NCBI GenBank assembly: GCA_037102815.1
Contig: BTPP01000005.1
Location: forward strand, 1,550,001 to 1,614,000
Source of the DNA: Neurospora intermedia
Lineage: Eukaryota; Ascomycota; Sordariomycetes; Sordariales; Sordariaceae
Direction: 5' to 3'
Length of the DNA: 64,000 nt
The translations under genes and the position numbers were made by a program. Every line of letters begins with the position of its first letter. The stretch's first letter is position 1. The notes under the pieces were generated by a model. That model did not search any database, had not been told where the DNA came from, and was given only the letters and a program-made list of their open reading frames with translations. Below, piece after piece: positions 11,941-24,584 of this stretch.

Positions 11941-12549
11941 ACGCTGATTCGACTCGTCGGGAGGAGGGGAGGGGGGATTGGTGAACGTTTAACTTTGGCT
12001 TTCTTGGGACCTAAGTTCCTGCTCATGTTTATGTTATGACAACGACAAGGGGGTGGCAACGCAGGGCTCATGAGAAATGAGACAGAATTCGTACGTTATC
12101 TAAATAATTGTAGGATTAGCTTCAGTTCAGTTAGCTTTCTATACCAGAGTAATCTCTGGCGACCGATGTGGATCATCTGGGTAGGACACACTTAGTATGA
12201 TACAGCAATCAAATATTGTAGTGTGGCGCTTGCATCGCAACAGCGTAGTCTCTCACTCATTGATTCCTGGCCCATGGATACCCCTCGGAAGACGTATAAA
12301 ACTCCCAATACAGACAGGCTGGGCATCTGACGCGGTTCCCTGAAAGGCCTGAAAGTCCCGGCCCCGCGTGTTGTAACAACGCATTTCCCGTCCTACCTAT
12401 GCCAAATCTTCCAGGCTCCCCACACGTTCGGCATCAGTTAGCAGATCCAGAGCCCTCCTATATAGTCAGACCACGCAGACCACAGCCCTTCTGCCGGGCT
12501 TCTCCAGGGCGCGAGACGAACTGACTTCAGCCATTTTCCCCTTGATCAT
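11941..12549. terminator. shared 3' region of convergent genes
   Basis: This spacer lies between the convergent DUF726 (+) and Gta3 (-) genes and holds no ORF of protein character. It should contain the two polyadenylation regions. Confidence 0.4.
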
Positions 12550-13275
12550 CTATTCCCCCTTCTTCCCACTCCTGACAACAAAGTATCTCCCAGCCTTTTG
12601 CTCAGCCGATCCCAACACATCCCAGTCCTCAGCCTCATTTTTCTTCTTTTCTTTCAGCTCCTCCATCTTTCTCCGCCTCGGCCGCCGGCAATGACCAACA
12701 ATATCCTCCTCCGCCAGCGCCCCCTCAAGCGTCTTCAAATCAATTGTGATGTCTGCCAGTCCCTCCGGAGACTCATCTCGGATCGAACTCAAGGGCGCCA
12801 GCTCCTTGGCTTGATCTGAAGGATCCGTGGTATCCACCGATTGGATGGCCCGCACGAAGTGCAGGTGTGAGTGCAGAGCTGAGAGGAGGCGGGTGGTGGA
12901 GGCAGGGTCAGAGGCGGAGGGCGGTGGGAGGGCGGAGAGGCGGGCGAGGTGGTGCAGAGTTTGGGGGGTTATTTCGCTTTCTTCGGGGTGGGTTGATGAG
13001 GATGGTGTGGATGATGGAGGAAGAAGAGAGCGGACGGACCAGGTTGGCGTGGAGAGGATGACTGATGGGTCGATTTGTGACGGTGGAGAGAGTTTGGAGG
13101 AGCCGCCGCGGGCGGTGGATTGAGGGAAGGTTTCGGTTGTAAAAGATCGTGACCGGGAGAGGTCAGTGGTTGATGGCTGGCTGGAGTTGGAGTTGGAGCT
13201 GGAGCTGGCTGAGAGGGCCGAGGAGGTTGAAAGAGCTGCGCGGTGGCAGGCACGGCAGATGGTTTTTGTTGTCAT
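12550..13275 (-). CDS. gta3: Mitochondrial Glu-tRNA(Gln) amidotransferase GatC-like subunit (Gta3 type)
   Basis: One uninterrupted frame of 241 residues. The N terminus is rich in Arg, Ser, Thr and Ala and lacks acidic residues for ~35 positions, as expected of a mitochondrial targeting peptide. The stretch ITPQTLHHLARLSALP (about residues 102-117) matches the first helix of GatC, and a helical segment with R-L-L-S-A-L-H-S-H-L-H-F-V-R-A-I follows. This corresponds to the fungal Gta3/GatF-like family, the third subunit of the complex that converts Glu-tRNA(Gln) to Gln-tRNA(Gln) in mitochondria together with GatA and GatB. The C terminus is highly basic and ends in G-R-Y-F-V-V-R. Ser/Pro low-complexity sequence fills the region between the presequence and the helix. 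The gene is divergent from sec17. Confidence 0.75.
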   Translation of the reverse strand: MTTKTICRACHRAALSTSSALSASSSSNSNSSQPSTTDLSRSRSFTTETFPQSTARGGSSKLSPPSQIDPSVILSTPTWSVRSLLPPSSTPSSSTHPEESEITPQTLHHLARLSALPPPSASDPASTTRLLSALHSHLHFVRAIQSVDTTDPSDQAKELAPLSSIRDESPEGLADITIDLKTLEGALAEEDIVGHCRRPRRRKMEELKEKKKNEAEDWDVLGSAEQKAGRYFVVRSGKKGE

Positions 13276-13908
13276 GATGGCCTTGATGGGAAGAAAATGC
13301 CTCGGTTTTCAAAGTAGTATAGCTGAATGGGAGATGTTGACTTGCGTTGTTCTATGAGGTTTGCATATCATGTGGCTTAGAGATTTTCGATGCTTTGGTA
13401 GGTGGTTACAGGTGAGGCTCTGGTAAGAAGTCGCGACATGAAAGGTTGAGATGAAAGAGGACGAGACATTTGCGAGGTACCTGGGCTGTTGGGCGTCATA
13501 GCTGAGGTGAGCTTTGGTAGGTTGAAGGCTAGACCCCTGCCACCGTGCCACTTGGTCAGGCAAGCTAGAGGCATGCAGTGTACCAGCCCTCAGGGAACTT
13601 CAGTTGTTCAGGCGTCAAGGGCTTGGCGAGCCGGCATCAGCGATCACAGCCCGCTAAAGTGATCATCCCCCCCCCCCCAATACCGGCCAACCCCCCAATC
13701 CCATGCCCGCATACCTTACCCCGGGAGACAACGAAACACCTCGGGCTCCTGCAACCACCAACACGACACCATCCCGACCAACACCTGAGCTTCTTCGAGC
13801 GCGCCCGATTCCGAACAATTGGGACACCCATCAATCGGCTTCATACAGCGAACGCGACTCCAACTTAGAACTTTGCCCATCTATATACCGTCTAATAACT
13901 TGCCCTTC
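13276..13908. promoter_or_regulatory. divergent promoter region gta3 / sec17
   Basis: 633 bp between two divergently transcribed start codons, so both promoters must lie here. A run of 12 C residues is at 13667-13678, and one AGGTACCT palindrome is at 13475-13482. I cannot place a TATA box or defined factor sites. Confidence 0.45.
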
Positions 13909-15028
13909 ATGGCTGTCGATCCGCGCGTTCTCCAACAAGAGGTTTGAAACCTGCCCCTCCTGGCACCTCCTGACACTTTCGCGACAATGGACACATTGCT
14001 GATGCCGAATCCGAACACCAGGCAGAGAAGACCCTCGCGAGCGCGTCTAAAGGCTGGGGTCTCTTCGGAAACAAGGAAGATAAGTACCAAAATGCGGCGG
14101 ATCAGTACATACAAGCGGCCAACGCTTTCAGGTTGCAGAAGTCAAGTACGTCATCACAACCATCAACGCCCACGATGCGCTTTCGGGCCATATGAACCTC
14201 GCGATCAGTCCTAACATTCTGCCCACTACCCAGACACCGAGGCCGGCAAGTGTTTCGAGGAAGCTGCCAAGATCTTCACTGAGAAGTTGAAGGAGCCCAA
14301 CGATGCGGCGAATGCCATGTTGGACGCCTTCAAGGTCTATAGGAAAGATGCCCCGGATAATGCTGTGCGCTGCGTCGAGGTTGCCATCAAGCAGTATACC
14401 ATGGCGGGTAACTTCCGGAGAGCTGCGTCGCACAAGGAGAACCAGGCTGAGGTCTACGAAAACGAGCTGCAGAATAAGCCAGAGGCTATCAAGGCCTATA
14501 CAACTGCGGCCGAGTGGTATGAGAACGACGGTGCTGTCGCGTAAGTGATTTATGCCCACGGCTTTTGCGCCATATTACGAGTCCAACAAGTCGTTCTAAC
14601 CAGCTGTGTGTAGTCTTGCGAACAAGCTGTGGCTCAAGGTGGCCGACCTCTCTGCCCTCGCGGGCGACTTTTTCGGCGCTATAGAGAAGTTCGAGAAGGT
14701 TGCGGAGGCGTCACTCGGCAATAACCTGATGAGGTACTCGGTCAAGGAGTACTTCCTCAAGGCCGGTCTCTGCTCCTTGGCGACCAAGGATATGGTCACT
14801 GCTCAGCGCAACATCACCAAGTACGCCGAGAAGGACCCATCATTCACGGGTCAGCGCGAATACCAACTCCTGGTTGACTTGTTGGAAGCAGTCTCAAACA
14901 ACAACCTCGAGATGTTCCAGGATAAGCTTGCCGCGTACGATAAGATGAGCCGGCTCGATGACTGGAAGGCGGCCGTTCTTCTCCAGATCAAGAACAACTT
15001 TGAGGAGGCAGACAACGAGTTTTCATAA
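13909..15028 (+). CDS. sec17: Alpha-SNAP, vesicular-fusion protein Sec17
   Basis: Four exons are predicted: 13909-13941, 14022-14145, 14234-14540 and 14614-15028. They total 292 residues, the same length as yeast Sec17. The first exon encodes only 11 residues (MAVDPRVLQQE). Introns are 80, 88 and 73 nt with donors GTTTGA, GTACGT and GTAAGT and CTAAC or CTGAC branch points. The product is a TPR-like all-helical SNAP protein: A-A-D-Q-Y-I-Q-A-A-N-A-F-R-L, then E-A-G-K-C-F-E-E-A-A, F-R-R-A-A-S-H-K, A-E-W-Y, Y-F-L-K-A-G-L-C and the C-terminal D-D-W-K...D-N-E-F-S, where the penultimate region stimulates the ATPase NSF/Sec18. It acts on membranes to recruit NSF to SNARE complexes and disassemble them. 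The only soft points are the first splice (weak GTTTGA donor) and the 11-residue exon. Confidence 0.92.
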
Positions 15029-15541
15029 ACAGGGTGGAGGAACTTATGATATACGGCCATTTATCACTTCCTGGTTTCCTCCTTTCCTTTTTCTTTTCTT
15101 TGTTATCGTATCGGCGTTTTCGGGTTGGGAGGGGGATGAACTGTCATATCATGAATACGGTCATCGACGCTTTGGTGATTTACGGAAGACCCAAACAAAC
15201 CTGCTGTCTGGGGTAGAGATGGGCTTAAAGCAATAGAAACTTGTTCCTAGTGGGTATGCGTTATTCGTACAATCCAACATGAATTATTGTATCTCATAAC
15301 CTTGATGGCTGCCCATGCGAAACACAGGTACCTCTATAAGCATGAAATGCCATAGCTAACCCTGTAGTTACAGTTGGGATTAGCTTCTGACTAGCGCCAG
15401 ACCCTTATCAATGACACCGGGTGGGGCGTGCGCGCCGATAAGCGACAACTTTTCGAACTTTTCTGTTCTTCATGACATCGATTTCAGCACTGCGAAGCGG
15501 CTTGCATTGTCCCACTCCAGCGCCATTCCATCACATTCACG
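15029..15541. other. intergenic, tandem genes
   Basis: 513 bp between sec17 and rrp12 on the same strand. It holds a T/C-rich 3' tail near 15070-15110 and one AGGTACCT palindrome at 15326-15333. Nothing gene-like is seen. Confidence 0.5.
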
Positions 15542-18500
15542 ATGGCTTCTTCTCCGTCTTTGCAGGAGAAACTGGACAAGATTCGGTCTCCGAATCTCCA
15601 GAGCCAGAAGCAGGTAAGCCAGAGTCATGATGCATCTCTCCTTTTTCTATCTTTTGTCTTCTGCATCCCTACCCTCTTCCTTCCAGCCTGCCATCGCAGT
15701 GGCCTGTCGCAAGGCCGCCTCCATCGTGGACCATGGACCCTGACTTTAGCCACAGACTGCCAGTGTCCTCGAGGCTATCGAGGCCACCTTCAAGGAGCGC
15801 AATACACCCGCGACTCCTACCGCCTACTTCGCCGCCCTTCTCAGTCTACTCAACAACGAAAACCTCGCGACCCCCGTCGTCTACCTCCTCGATGTCGTCA
15901 CTCCCTTCGCTCCAAAGCCTATTCTTCAGGCCAAGTTCACTCAGATCATCACCATCCTCGCGCCAGTACTATCCCTCCCCGATGCCGATGCTCCCCTCAT
16001 GAGGGCCTCGATCGGCTCTCTCGAGAGCTTGCTCCTTGCTCAAGATGCGACACAATGGGAGCTCGGTACCGCCCAGATTGGTCCCCGCCGGGCTGTGGCC
16101 GGCCTCCTCGCCCTTGCCCTCGACCCGCGTCCCAAAGTCCGCAAGAGAGCCCAGGAAGCGCTCAGGAACATCCTGAAGAACCCTCCGCCGAGCCCGTCTC
16201 TCGACCACCCCGCCGCCCCCATGTGCGCCGAGACAGCCATGCAGAGCCTCCGTCTTGTTGCTGACAAGGCCGCCGCCCAGAGGAAGGAAAAGAAGACTAC
16301 CGACTCTACCCACGATCCCGAGCTTATCCACGCCTTGCAACTCGTCAAGACTGTCGCCTCTGGAAGCGGTGGCTGGCCCAGCAAGAGTATCGAGTCTTTG
16401 TGCGAGCTTCTTCTCAGCATTGCCCGGACTGGCAACGAGCACATGAGCATGGCTGTCTTCGAGATCTTCGAGATGATGTTCGAGGGCATGGCCGCCGACG
16501 AGGTTGCCTCCGCCAAGCTTCCTCGGCTGCTTGAGATCATCAGAGAGCTCCGTCCCGCGCCCAACGATACCCAGCTTCTCCCTCCCTGGATCGCCATTCT
16601 GTCGAGAGCCTACGATGTTGCCGGTCAGATTTCGCCCGCCGAGACTTTCCAAGAGCTGGTTGATCCTTTCACTCTGGTTGCAGGATACCTCGAATCCCAG
16701 CACAAGAACATTCGCGTTTCGGCGTCCGAGTGCTTGGTCTCCTTCCTGGCCAACTGTGTCCCCAAGGAGGCCATCCTTGAGCCTTCGATTTTTGACGAGA
16801 AGGTCATTCAGCAACTAGTCAAGGTTGTCGAGGGCCTTCTCACCGTCCAGTACCAAGCTGCCTGGATGGAGACTTTCAACGTTCTTGGTGCCATGTTCGA
16901 TGCCTTTCGGTGGCAGGCTAACCCTTACCTCCTTTCCGTCGTCAAGAGCATCGGCGAAATCCGCGGTAACGATTCTTTCGCTGGAAAGCAGGAAGCCGAC
17001 GAGGTCCTTGGCAAGGCGATTCGTGCAATGGGTCCTGAGGCGGTCTTGAATGTTCTTCCCCTGAACCTCGCGAAGCCCGTCAAGGGTCAGCCTGGCAGAG
17101 CTTGGATGCTTCCTCTTCTCCGTGACTACACCTCCAACACCAATCTTGCACACTTCAAGAGCGAATTGGTTCCTCTCAGTGCTATCATGTTCCAGCGTGT
17201 GATTGAGCACCAGGGCGAGAAGAACATTCACATCAAGATTTTCGAGACTGTTGTTCAGCAGATTTGGTCGATTCTTCCCGGCTACTGCGACCTTCCACTT
17301 GATCTTGTCGAGGCCTTTGACACAGGCTTCGCTGAGATGTTGACCAACCTTTTGTATGAGCAGGTTGACCTGCGCTTGGATATTTGTCGCGCCCTCAGGA
17401 CCGTTGTTGAGTCCAACCAGGCCATCGCCACTTCCGATGAGGTCGATGACCTTATCCTCTTTGGCAGGGTCAGCAAGGAGCAGGCGCAGAAGAACTTGGA
17501 GTACCTCGGAACCACCTTTGCGGCTGATTTCCTCGCTGTTCTCTTCAACGTCTACAGCACCACTCTCCCCCAGAAGCGCGGCCCTGTCCTCCAGACCATC
17601 AACGCCTACCTCAGCATCATCCCTCCCGCGCGTCTTACCGAGACTTTCGACATGGTGTGCGAGAAGCTCGCCGAGGCTCTTCAAGAGGTTGTTGAGAAGA
17701 AGCCCCAACAGCAGCAGAAGGCCGATCACATGCCTTCTGCCGCGCACACTCTCATGGACCTGGTCGTTACCATGTCTATCTACCTCCCCCGTGCCAGCTT
17801 CGAGGCTCTTTTCAAGATCGCTTCAGTAGTCATCTTCAAGGATGATGACCCTCAGCTGCAGAAGAAGGCTTACAAGCTCATTCCTCGCTTGGCGGATTCC
17901 CCCATCGGCAAGGCCGCCCTCGAGGAGAGACATGGCGAGCTCCAAACCCTGTTCCTGTCCAGCTCTGAGAAGGTGTCGGCGCCTGCCCGGAGAGAGCGCC
18001 TGGCTGCCATTGCTGCTCTGATTCACTTCATCCCCAACGATTCCCTGCACTTCATTCCCTCCATCCTTTCAGAGGTTGTCATTGGCTGCAAGGAGCACAA
18101 CGAGAAGGCTCGCACCACCGCCTTCGACCTTCTGGTTCTCCTTGGCCAGAAGATGGTTTCTGCTCAGGGCTCTTTGATCGATAACAGCAAGGTCCCCCAC
18201 ATGCCCGCGGATGCTCCTGCGGCTACCGCCTCTATTGAGGAGTTCTTCACCATGGTCAGTGCCGGTTTGGCTGGCAGTACCCCCCACATGATTTCGGCCT
18301 CCATCACTGCCATTACCCGCGTCCTTTATGAGTTCCGCGAGACCGTCAGTAAGGAAACACTGTCCGACCTTGTCCAGACCATGGACCTCTTCCTTACTTC
18401 CAACAACCGCGAAATCGTGAAGAGTGTTCTTGGCTTCGTCAAGGTTTGCATCATCAGCCTGCCCACCGAGATGATGACACCCCGCCTTCCCACACTCATT

Positions 18501-19514
18501 CCCAACGTCATGGTTTGGAGTCACGAGCACAAGGGTCATTTCCGCTCCAAGGTCAAGCACATTATTGAGCGCATGATCCGTCGCTTTGGCTTTGAGGCTG
18601 TTAGCAAGTACTGTCCCGAGGATGACAGGAAGTTGATTGTCAACATCCGCAAGACCAAGGAGCGCGCGAAGAGGAGAAAGGAGGCCGGCAAGGAGGCTGG
18701 TGAGGGCTCGGACGACGAGGCCGGCGGCAGGAAGGCCAGCCGGTTCGAGAGCGAGTACGACCACGCTCTTTACAGCAGCGACGACGACAACGAGTCGGAG
18801 CAGTCCGACGACTCGGATGCCGAGATGACGGGCAAGCGCAGCAAGAAGGGAGGACAGTCACAGCAGAAGGGCGGCAACACGTACATTCTGGAGGATGAGA
18901 ACGAGCCTTTGGATCTACTCGACCGCAACGCCCTCGCCAACATCTCGTCCACCAAGCCGACCAAGCTCAAGAGGCACACCACCAAATCCAAGGCTAAGAC
19001 GGACATGGACGGAAAGCTCATATTGGGCGAGGACGGCGACATGATGGAGGTCGACGTGCCCAAGGGCGGCAACGACGACGAGGACGGCGTTGGCGCCTAT
19101 GTGGCGGCGCTCAAGGGCAAGGATGCTCCCAAGAGGGGTCTCCGTGGCAAGCTTAAGTTCTCTAGCAAGGGCAAGAAGAATGACGACAGCGATGACGAGG
19201 ATGATGGTATGGACATTGACGATAACACAGCCAAGGAGATCAGGCAAAACATGCGCGGCGGTGGCCGCGGTGGTGGTGGTGGTCGTGGAGGTGGCCGCGG
19301 CTCTGGCGGTGGACGCGGTGGTGGCGGCCGTGGTGGCGGCCGTGGACGAGGTGGTAGTGGTGGTGACAGGAGAGGTGGCCCTGGCCGTGGTGGCTTTAGC
19401 CGTGGTGGTGGTCGCGGCGGCAACGATCAGGGAAGGAGAAATATGGGCGAGGGTAGGAGGACAGGTGGACCAATGCGTGGAGGCGTCGGTAAGGGCGGAA
19501 GGGGAAGGAACTAA
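15542..19514 (+). CDS. rrp12: Ribosomal RNA-processing protein 12 (Rrp12, NUC173 / HEAT repeats) with RGG tail
   Basis: Exons 15542-15613 and 15756-19514 encode 1276 residues. The 142-nt intron has donor GTAAGC, branch CTGAC and acceptor ACAG; the join reads K-Q-T-A-S-V-L-E-A-I-E-A-T-F. Earlier CAGs inside the intron would give frames with stops. The body (to about residue 950) is an alpha-helical HEAT-repeat solenoid of the Rrp12 family, which helps export and mature both ribosomal subunits and binds importin-like partners and Ran. A basic-acidic stretch (R-K-T-K-E-R-A-K-R-R-K, then Ser/Asp/Glu runs) follows, as in other Rrp12 proteins. The last ~85 residues (from about 19252) are almost pure Arg-Gly-Gly repeats, an RNA-binding tail and a classic substrate for arginine methyltransferases. 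Strong C-ending codon preference suggests high expression. Confidence 0.93.
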
Positions 19515-22384
19515 AGTTCGAGTGTTTGTCGGTTTTATCTTGTCAGATCAGATAGCCTTGCGAGGACACTGCCCCGGGGTTTCAGTTTGAGATATCATGT
19601 TTGTTTTTGTTTGTCTTTCTGGTAACGGAGTTCGATTTAAAAGTTTTTACCTAGATGGACCGATTTTCTGAAAGTATGCCATCATTATAATCACCAATGT
19701 AAAGCCGTGATGTTCAATGGGTAGTATCAGTAGAACAGTGCACTCATCCTGTCCCGAGGGGACTGCCATGATAACCCCTAACCCTATACTAGTTCTAGTC
19801 CTCAGGGGCAGCAACAGCTGCCGCTTGCCAGTTGTGGTTGATGCTTGGCGCGAAATTCCAAGTGGAGAAACCATTGCCCCGTACGCCCAATGGAATCCAC
19901 CATCCAGTCGGGGTACCTCCGCACCTATAAAAGACTCATCCCCTCAACCCGCTTTTTGGAAGCTTTTTTTCTCCTTTTTTTTCTCCTCAGAAAGTTGCAC
20001 CCGGGGACGCAGAATATAGGCCCAATGACAAATTCTACTGTTTCAGACAGTCGTTGGGTTGTATTAACCGGGGAGATTAAAACTGAGAGTCTCAAGAATT
20101 GCTATGAATGCGTTGCCTTTGTTTTCTTCGGAAATCAAGGCTCCGCGATGAATACGCGATCCCGTTTGGCTTCGACATTTTGACATCCATTGTGTTTTTT
20201 TTTTTTTTTTTTTGCTTCTTTTAAGATAGTAGTTTGATTTGATGCTGAAGTGAAGTGGAAAAATAATGTCTGGGCTATGCTATACACTAGCTCGTTCCTA
20301 CTGAGCGCTGCGCCTGCGCATGAGACTTATCGTTCGCCAGTATCGAACCTTCTTCGTTCGAGTTCACCATGGCCGTCTCTGTGCCGTGCGTGCCGTGCGT
20401 TTTTCACCAGCACGGCGTCCGGGTGCTCTCCTCTCCGACTACTGCCGGTTCTCCGTGGTTAGTGGTTGGACGTTGCTCCGTCCCGAACGGTCCGGTCTGG
20501 GTTCGGGATCTGTTACGCCATAAACGGCGTCATGTTGACGGCCGTGATTGAGAGCAACGATGTGCTCCAAAGACGTTTCGATTGATGATGAGAAATGAGA
20601 GATCTTGTACCTTGATGCCGCGGTTCTCTACGATACATGGTTGCGTTTGAAACAGGAAGCTATATATGTGTTTTGACGAATGTTGATTGGTACATTTCAG
20701 TTAGCTGCTTGCTTATGCTTACAGGTTTATATACCTATTTCACTAGAACCGAGTACCTCGCTTTCTTACAAGAGTTCAACAAGATGGAAAACAAATGGGG
20801 AAATCATAAAGAGGAGGAAACTCAAAAATACAGTTGGGAATCACACACTGTAACTCTTAAGCTCGTATATCCTTTTCACCGATCAATGTCTCCCTACTGC
20901 TTGCCATAAAACCAGCCGTTCACTTGAGCCCGATCGTCGGGATTCGAACCTTCGGTCAGCTAGTCGTGTTGCATTCTACGTGGGGTTTCTCTCGTGGCAT
21001 GCTTGACGACCAGTCATGAACAACGGTACTCTTTCAAGAAAAAGGGGAAAGTAAGCGGCGGCCGATAGTCTTGCGACGGTTCCATGCGTTCGTCTTAGGG
21101 GCCGCATCTGGCAGGTGATACCGTGCGCCTGGTATCGTCGCGGACGAGAAACATGTCTTTCCCTTCCCGTCCATTCAAATCCCCAGCCTCAGCAGCGGCG
21201 TCGCCCCAAACCTGGGGACAGTGACGGAAGCCATCGGTTGACCGATGCAAAACATCCGAACTTCCTGTCTGTTGTTCCTGCCTAGATGGCGGTGGAGGGT
21301 GCCCGACTGGACTCCAGGTTCAGCTCAGCCGATGGTCGCTCCTTCCTACTTTCAAGGTTTCGTAGCACAGGCAGACGCGAAAACACATTCACTGCCAGAA
21401 CGGCAGGAGATACCTCAGCTTCAATCTTAGCAGTGACCACCCTCCTCTTCAGTTCCTTTCGCCCTTGTGAAGGGACGGGACTGAACCATGAAGCAAGCGC
21501 TTAGGCATCGCATGTTCTTTCCGTCACCTTTACCCAGCGTCTCGAAAAGACAACAAACGAAACATTGGACGCCGGGCCAAGTGGAATCCGTTGCCCACGC
21601 TTGAAGCGGTTTTTCAATCGGGTATCAAATCCAATGCCCTTTCTCAACTTCCCGCGTTACACATGTGGTCATATCTGATGAGGAAGTGATCAATGGAGAA
21701 GATGGGTGGACAAGAGGAGCTGCCGGACGAGCCTATGTAAGTGCTGTTCTCTAGCAATTCATCGTTTGCGCCATCGGATTCTCCTTTCACGATCATGTTG
21801 TACCAGCCACACCCTCGTCTTGTCTCGACCACTGCAAGTGCAGGGCGGATTTCCGGATCACTTATCTGCCCTTTGTTGTCGTCCTGCTGGCCAGTCCACC
21901 AACTTTCTGGGGGTGGCAGCCAATCGCTATCGGACCCGGACAAGCCCGCTACGTACGACAGCGATGCATGTGTAGCACCTCTGCTGCCCAAGCCAGAAAG
22001 GCACTGCAGTCTTGATCCTCTGTTCTACCTCATGCCACGGCCCCAGGGGTTTCCAGGCCCAATGGGCACGGCGACCAAGTGGTCCCAACAGGCTGACCTG
22101 TTTCGGCTGCATTGACCGGCATCAGCCATCCAGCCAGCCAGCCCTGTTGTCATTGGAATGATACAGGCTTTGATCTCCGTCGGCTGGTGTAGGGCCGCCA
22201 TCTCATCATACAGCTGTGCATCACCTTTATATGTCTGGCTGGCTGCCCCATTGCTCGTCAACATGCAGTCCAGGCCACGTTGCTTCGAGAAGCATTGCCG
22301 TTCGACATCGTCAAGTCCAGCGGGGCCGCTACCACCGCTCTTCTCTCCTTACACCACACAGCTTCTCACGGACCTTATTTGCCC
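19515..22384. other. intergenic, ~2.9 kb, no gene seen
   Basis: This lies between rrp12 and the FAD-oxidase gene. Short frames occur on both strands but none has a recognisable domain or consistent splicing. It contains a T19 run at 20195-20213. A tRNA-like B-box at about 20941-20951 on the reverse strand was examined and rejected because its flanks cannot form a T stem. Confidence 0.5.
20195..20213. repeat. poly(T) tract, 19 nt
   Basis: An uninterrupted run of 19 T residues in intergenic DNA. Such tracts exclude nucleosomes in fungi. It may also be length-variable between strains or sequencing reads. Confidence 0.9.
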
Positions 22385-24163
22385 ATGGCGACGACTGTCG
22401 AGGCTAACCGCTACCCTAGGAAGAAGGTCGCCATCGTCGGCAGCGGTGTTACGGGAATCGGTGCTCTATGGACCTTGAACAGAAGCCCTCATGATGTCCA
22501 CCTTTTTGAGGCTTCCGATCGGCTCGGAGGACATACCAACACGGTGGAATTCCAAAATGGAAAGCATAGCACCCAGGTTGATACTGGCTTCATCGTCATG
22601 AACAAAGCCACATACCGTACGTCCCTCTTCCCCAGTCCCACCCACGCATCGGTACCTTGCAGTAGTCTACATCGGCTGCTTGTGTGGGTGCACATGCTAA
22701 CGTCACCCCTATAGCCAACTTTCTCAACTTCCTCAACTGTATAGGCATTGAGCCCGTCAAGACGGACATGACCTTTTCGGTCTCTAGAGACTACGGAAAG
22801 TTTGAGTGGGCTAGATCCTCACTAAACTCCTTATTTGCTCAGCGTAGCAATATCTTCTCCCCACGAATGTGGCGCATCATATTCGATATCATCCGCTTCA
22901 ACCAGCATGCCCTCGATGTGTTGAGAGTAGACCTTGAGGACACTACCCGGACAAGAAGCCAGCATGCCGCCATTCACACTGAGGAGACAATTGGTGAATA
23001 CCTGGACCGTGAAGGCTACTCAGATGCCTTCCGAGACGACTATCTGATTCCTATGACCGCGGCTGTGTGGAGTACCAGCCCCGACAAGTGCTCTCTCGAG
23101 TTCCCTGCCGTAACTTTGATCAGATTTCTGTGCGTATGACCTTCACCACATCTCTTGTCATTGTGTTCAAGTATGCTGACCCCGTCGCAGATGGAACCAT
23201 CATCTTCTGTCTACAGTTGCCGCCCGCCCAGACTGGCTTACGATACCCACAGGCTCCAAAGGATACATAGACACAGTCATGAACGGTTTCCCGTCCAACC
23301 ATCTGCACCTGAAATCTGAAGTCACAAGGGTCTCTAATGAACCTGATGGCCGTGTTCGTGTGCACATCAAGGGGGGTCGCTCTGAGGTCTTTGATCATGT
23401 TATTCTTGCCACTCACGGTGACCAAGCCTACTCTATCATCCGGGACTCAGCCACCGACGAGGAGCGAGATATCCTGCGCAGCTTCAGGACTTCGGATAAC
23501 GTTGCGGTGTTGCATTCTGATACCTCACTCATGCCGCAGGCCCCGAGGGCCTGGAGTAGCTGGAATTATCTGACGCGGTCATCTCCCGTTACTGGCAGGA
23601 ACATCGATCAGGTATCGCTGACTTACAATATGAACATATTGCAGCACATTCCTCGGGACCAGTATGGCGATGTTTTGGTGACCCTGAACCCCCTGCATCA
23701 GCCAGACCCTTCGACGGTTCAAGGAACCTACATATATGCGCACCCGCTCTACACCCCCGCCGCAATCAAAGCTCAAGAGCGGCTCGACTACATTCAGAAC
23801 ACCCGAGGTATCAGTTACGCAGGCGCCTGGACAAAATATGGGTTCCATGAAGATGGATTTAGCAGTGGCATTCGGGTTGCCATGGAACACTTGGGAGGAC
23901 GGATCCCGTTTGAGTTCAAGGATTCGACATATAGTCGTGGCAGAAAGCCGGAGCTGGGATTCCTTGACTGGCTGTTAAGAGTCTGGATCTGGTTGATCCA
24001 GGTTCTCTTCATCAGCGTGTTGGATAAGTTCAGCGCGCAAGGTGCAGCAAGCCGCCGACTGGCCTCACATGTTAACAGCAAGGTGAACGGCTCGGTCATT
24101 GCTGCTCAGAGGGTTTCGGGACACATGAATGGCGGCTATGGATACAGCAAGAAGCACATCTAA
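22385..24163 (+). CDS. FAD/NAD(P)-binding amine-oxidase-like protein
   Basis: Exons 22385-22616, 22715-23129 and 23191-24163 encode 539 residues. Introns are 98 nt (GTACGT, branch GCTAAC) and 61 nt (GTGCGT, branch GCTGAC). The joins give K-A-T-Y-P-N-F-L-N-F and L-I-R-F-L-W-N-H-H-L-L, both typical of this family. The N terminus is a Rossmann dinucleotide site (VAIVGSGVTGIGA, residues 15-27) followed by the FEASDRLGGHTNTV motif of flavin amine oxidases (41-54). The closest family I recognise is the 'NAD/FAD-binding protein' that in bacteria sits next to cyclopropane fatty-acid synthase-type methyltransferases and DUF1365 proteins, so a role in modifying lipids is possible but not shown here. 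A hydrophobic stretch at about 473-496 suggests membrane attachment. An upstream in-frame ATG at 22280 would add 35 residues; I prefer 22385 because the Rossmann fold begins close behind it. Confidence 0.85.
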
Positions 24164-24584
24164 TGGACGGGGTATATATGACGATAATGGATTAATGGGT
24201 AGTCCTTGCAGGCAAGTCTCTGATGAGAAGGAAGCCATCGTAGGTTCACAGAGGAAAATGTAGTTACATGAAGGACCTGGAAGAGCTCTATGGGTGTTAT
24301 GGAACCCACGTTAAATTGACTAATGAGGAGGACTGGTTTTGATAACGTTCTGTTTCCTGCAACGCCCAGGACATGCACGCCGTGTGCCATAATCTTTCAC
24401 ACGAGGAAGAAAAGAAAAAAAAAAGAAATAGCAGATGGAGACGCAGCTATGCCAGTTTTATACCGACTCTATCCGTGCCCAGTTTAAACAGAATATACTT
24501 TTCTTTCGTGACCGCCCGTTACAACACGTCGTGATTCATCGATCGCAGATAATCTTCCTCGCCAAGTCTCACTTCGCAATGTCC
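24164..24584. terminator. shared 3' region of convergent genes
   Basis: 421 bp between the convergent oxidase (+) and WD40 (-) genes. It includes an A-rich stretch at about 24410-24430. It should hold both polyadenylation regions. No gene is seen. Confidence 0.4.

Noticed and set aside
16815-17747. 310-codon open frame on the - strand
   Set aside because: Antisense shadow of rrp12; no domain.
20915-20965. tRNA-like B box (GGTTCGAATCC) on the reverse strand with a nearby TTTT
   Set aside because: Flanking bases cannot form a 5-bp T stem beyond the two closing pairs, and no A box or acceptor stem is found at the right distance.
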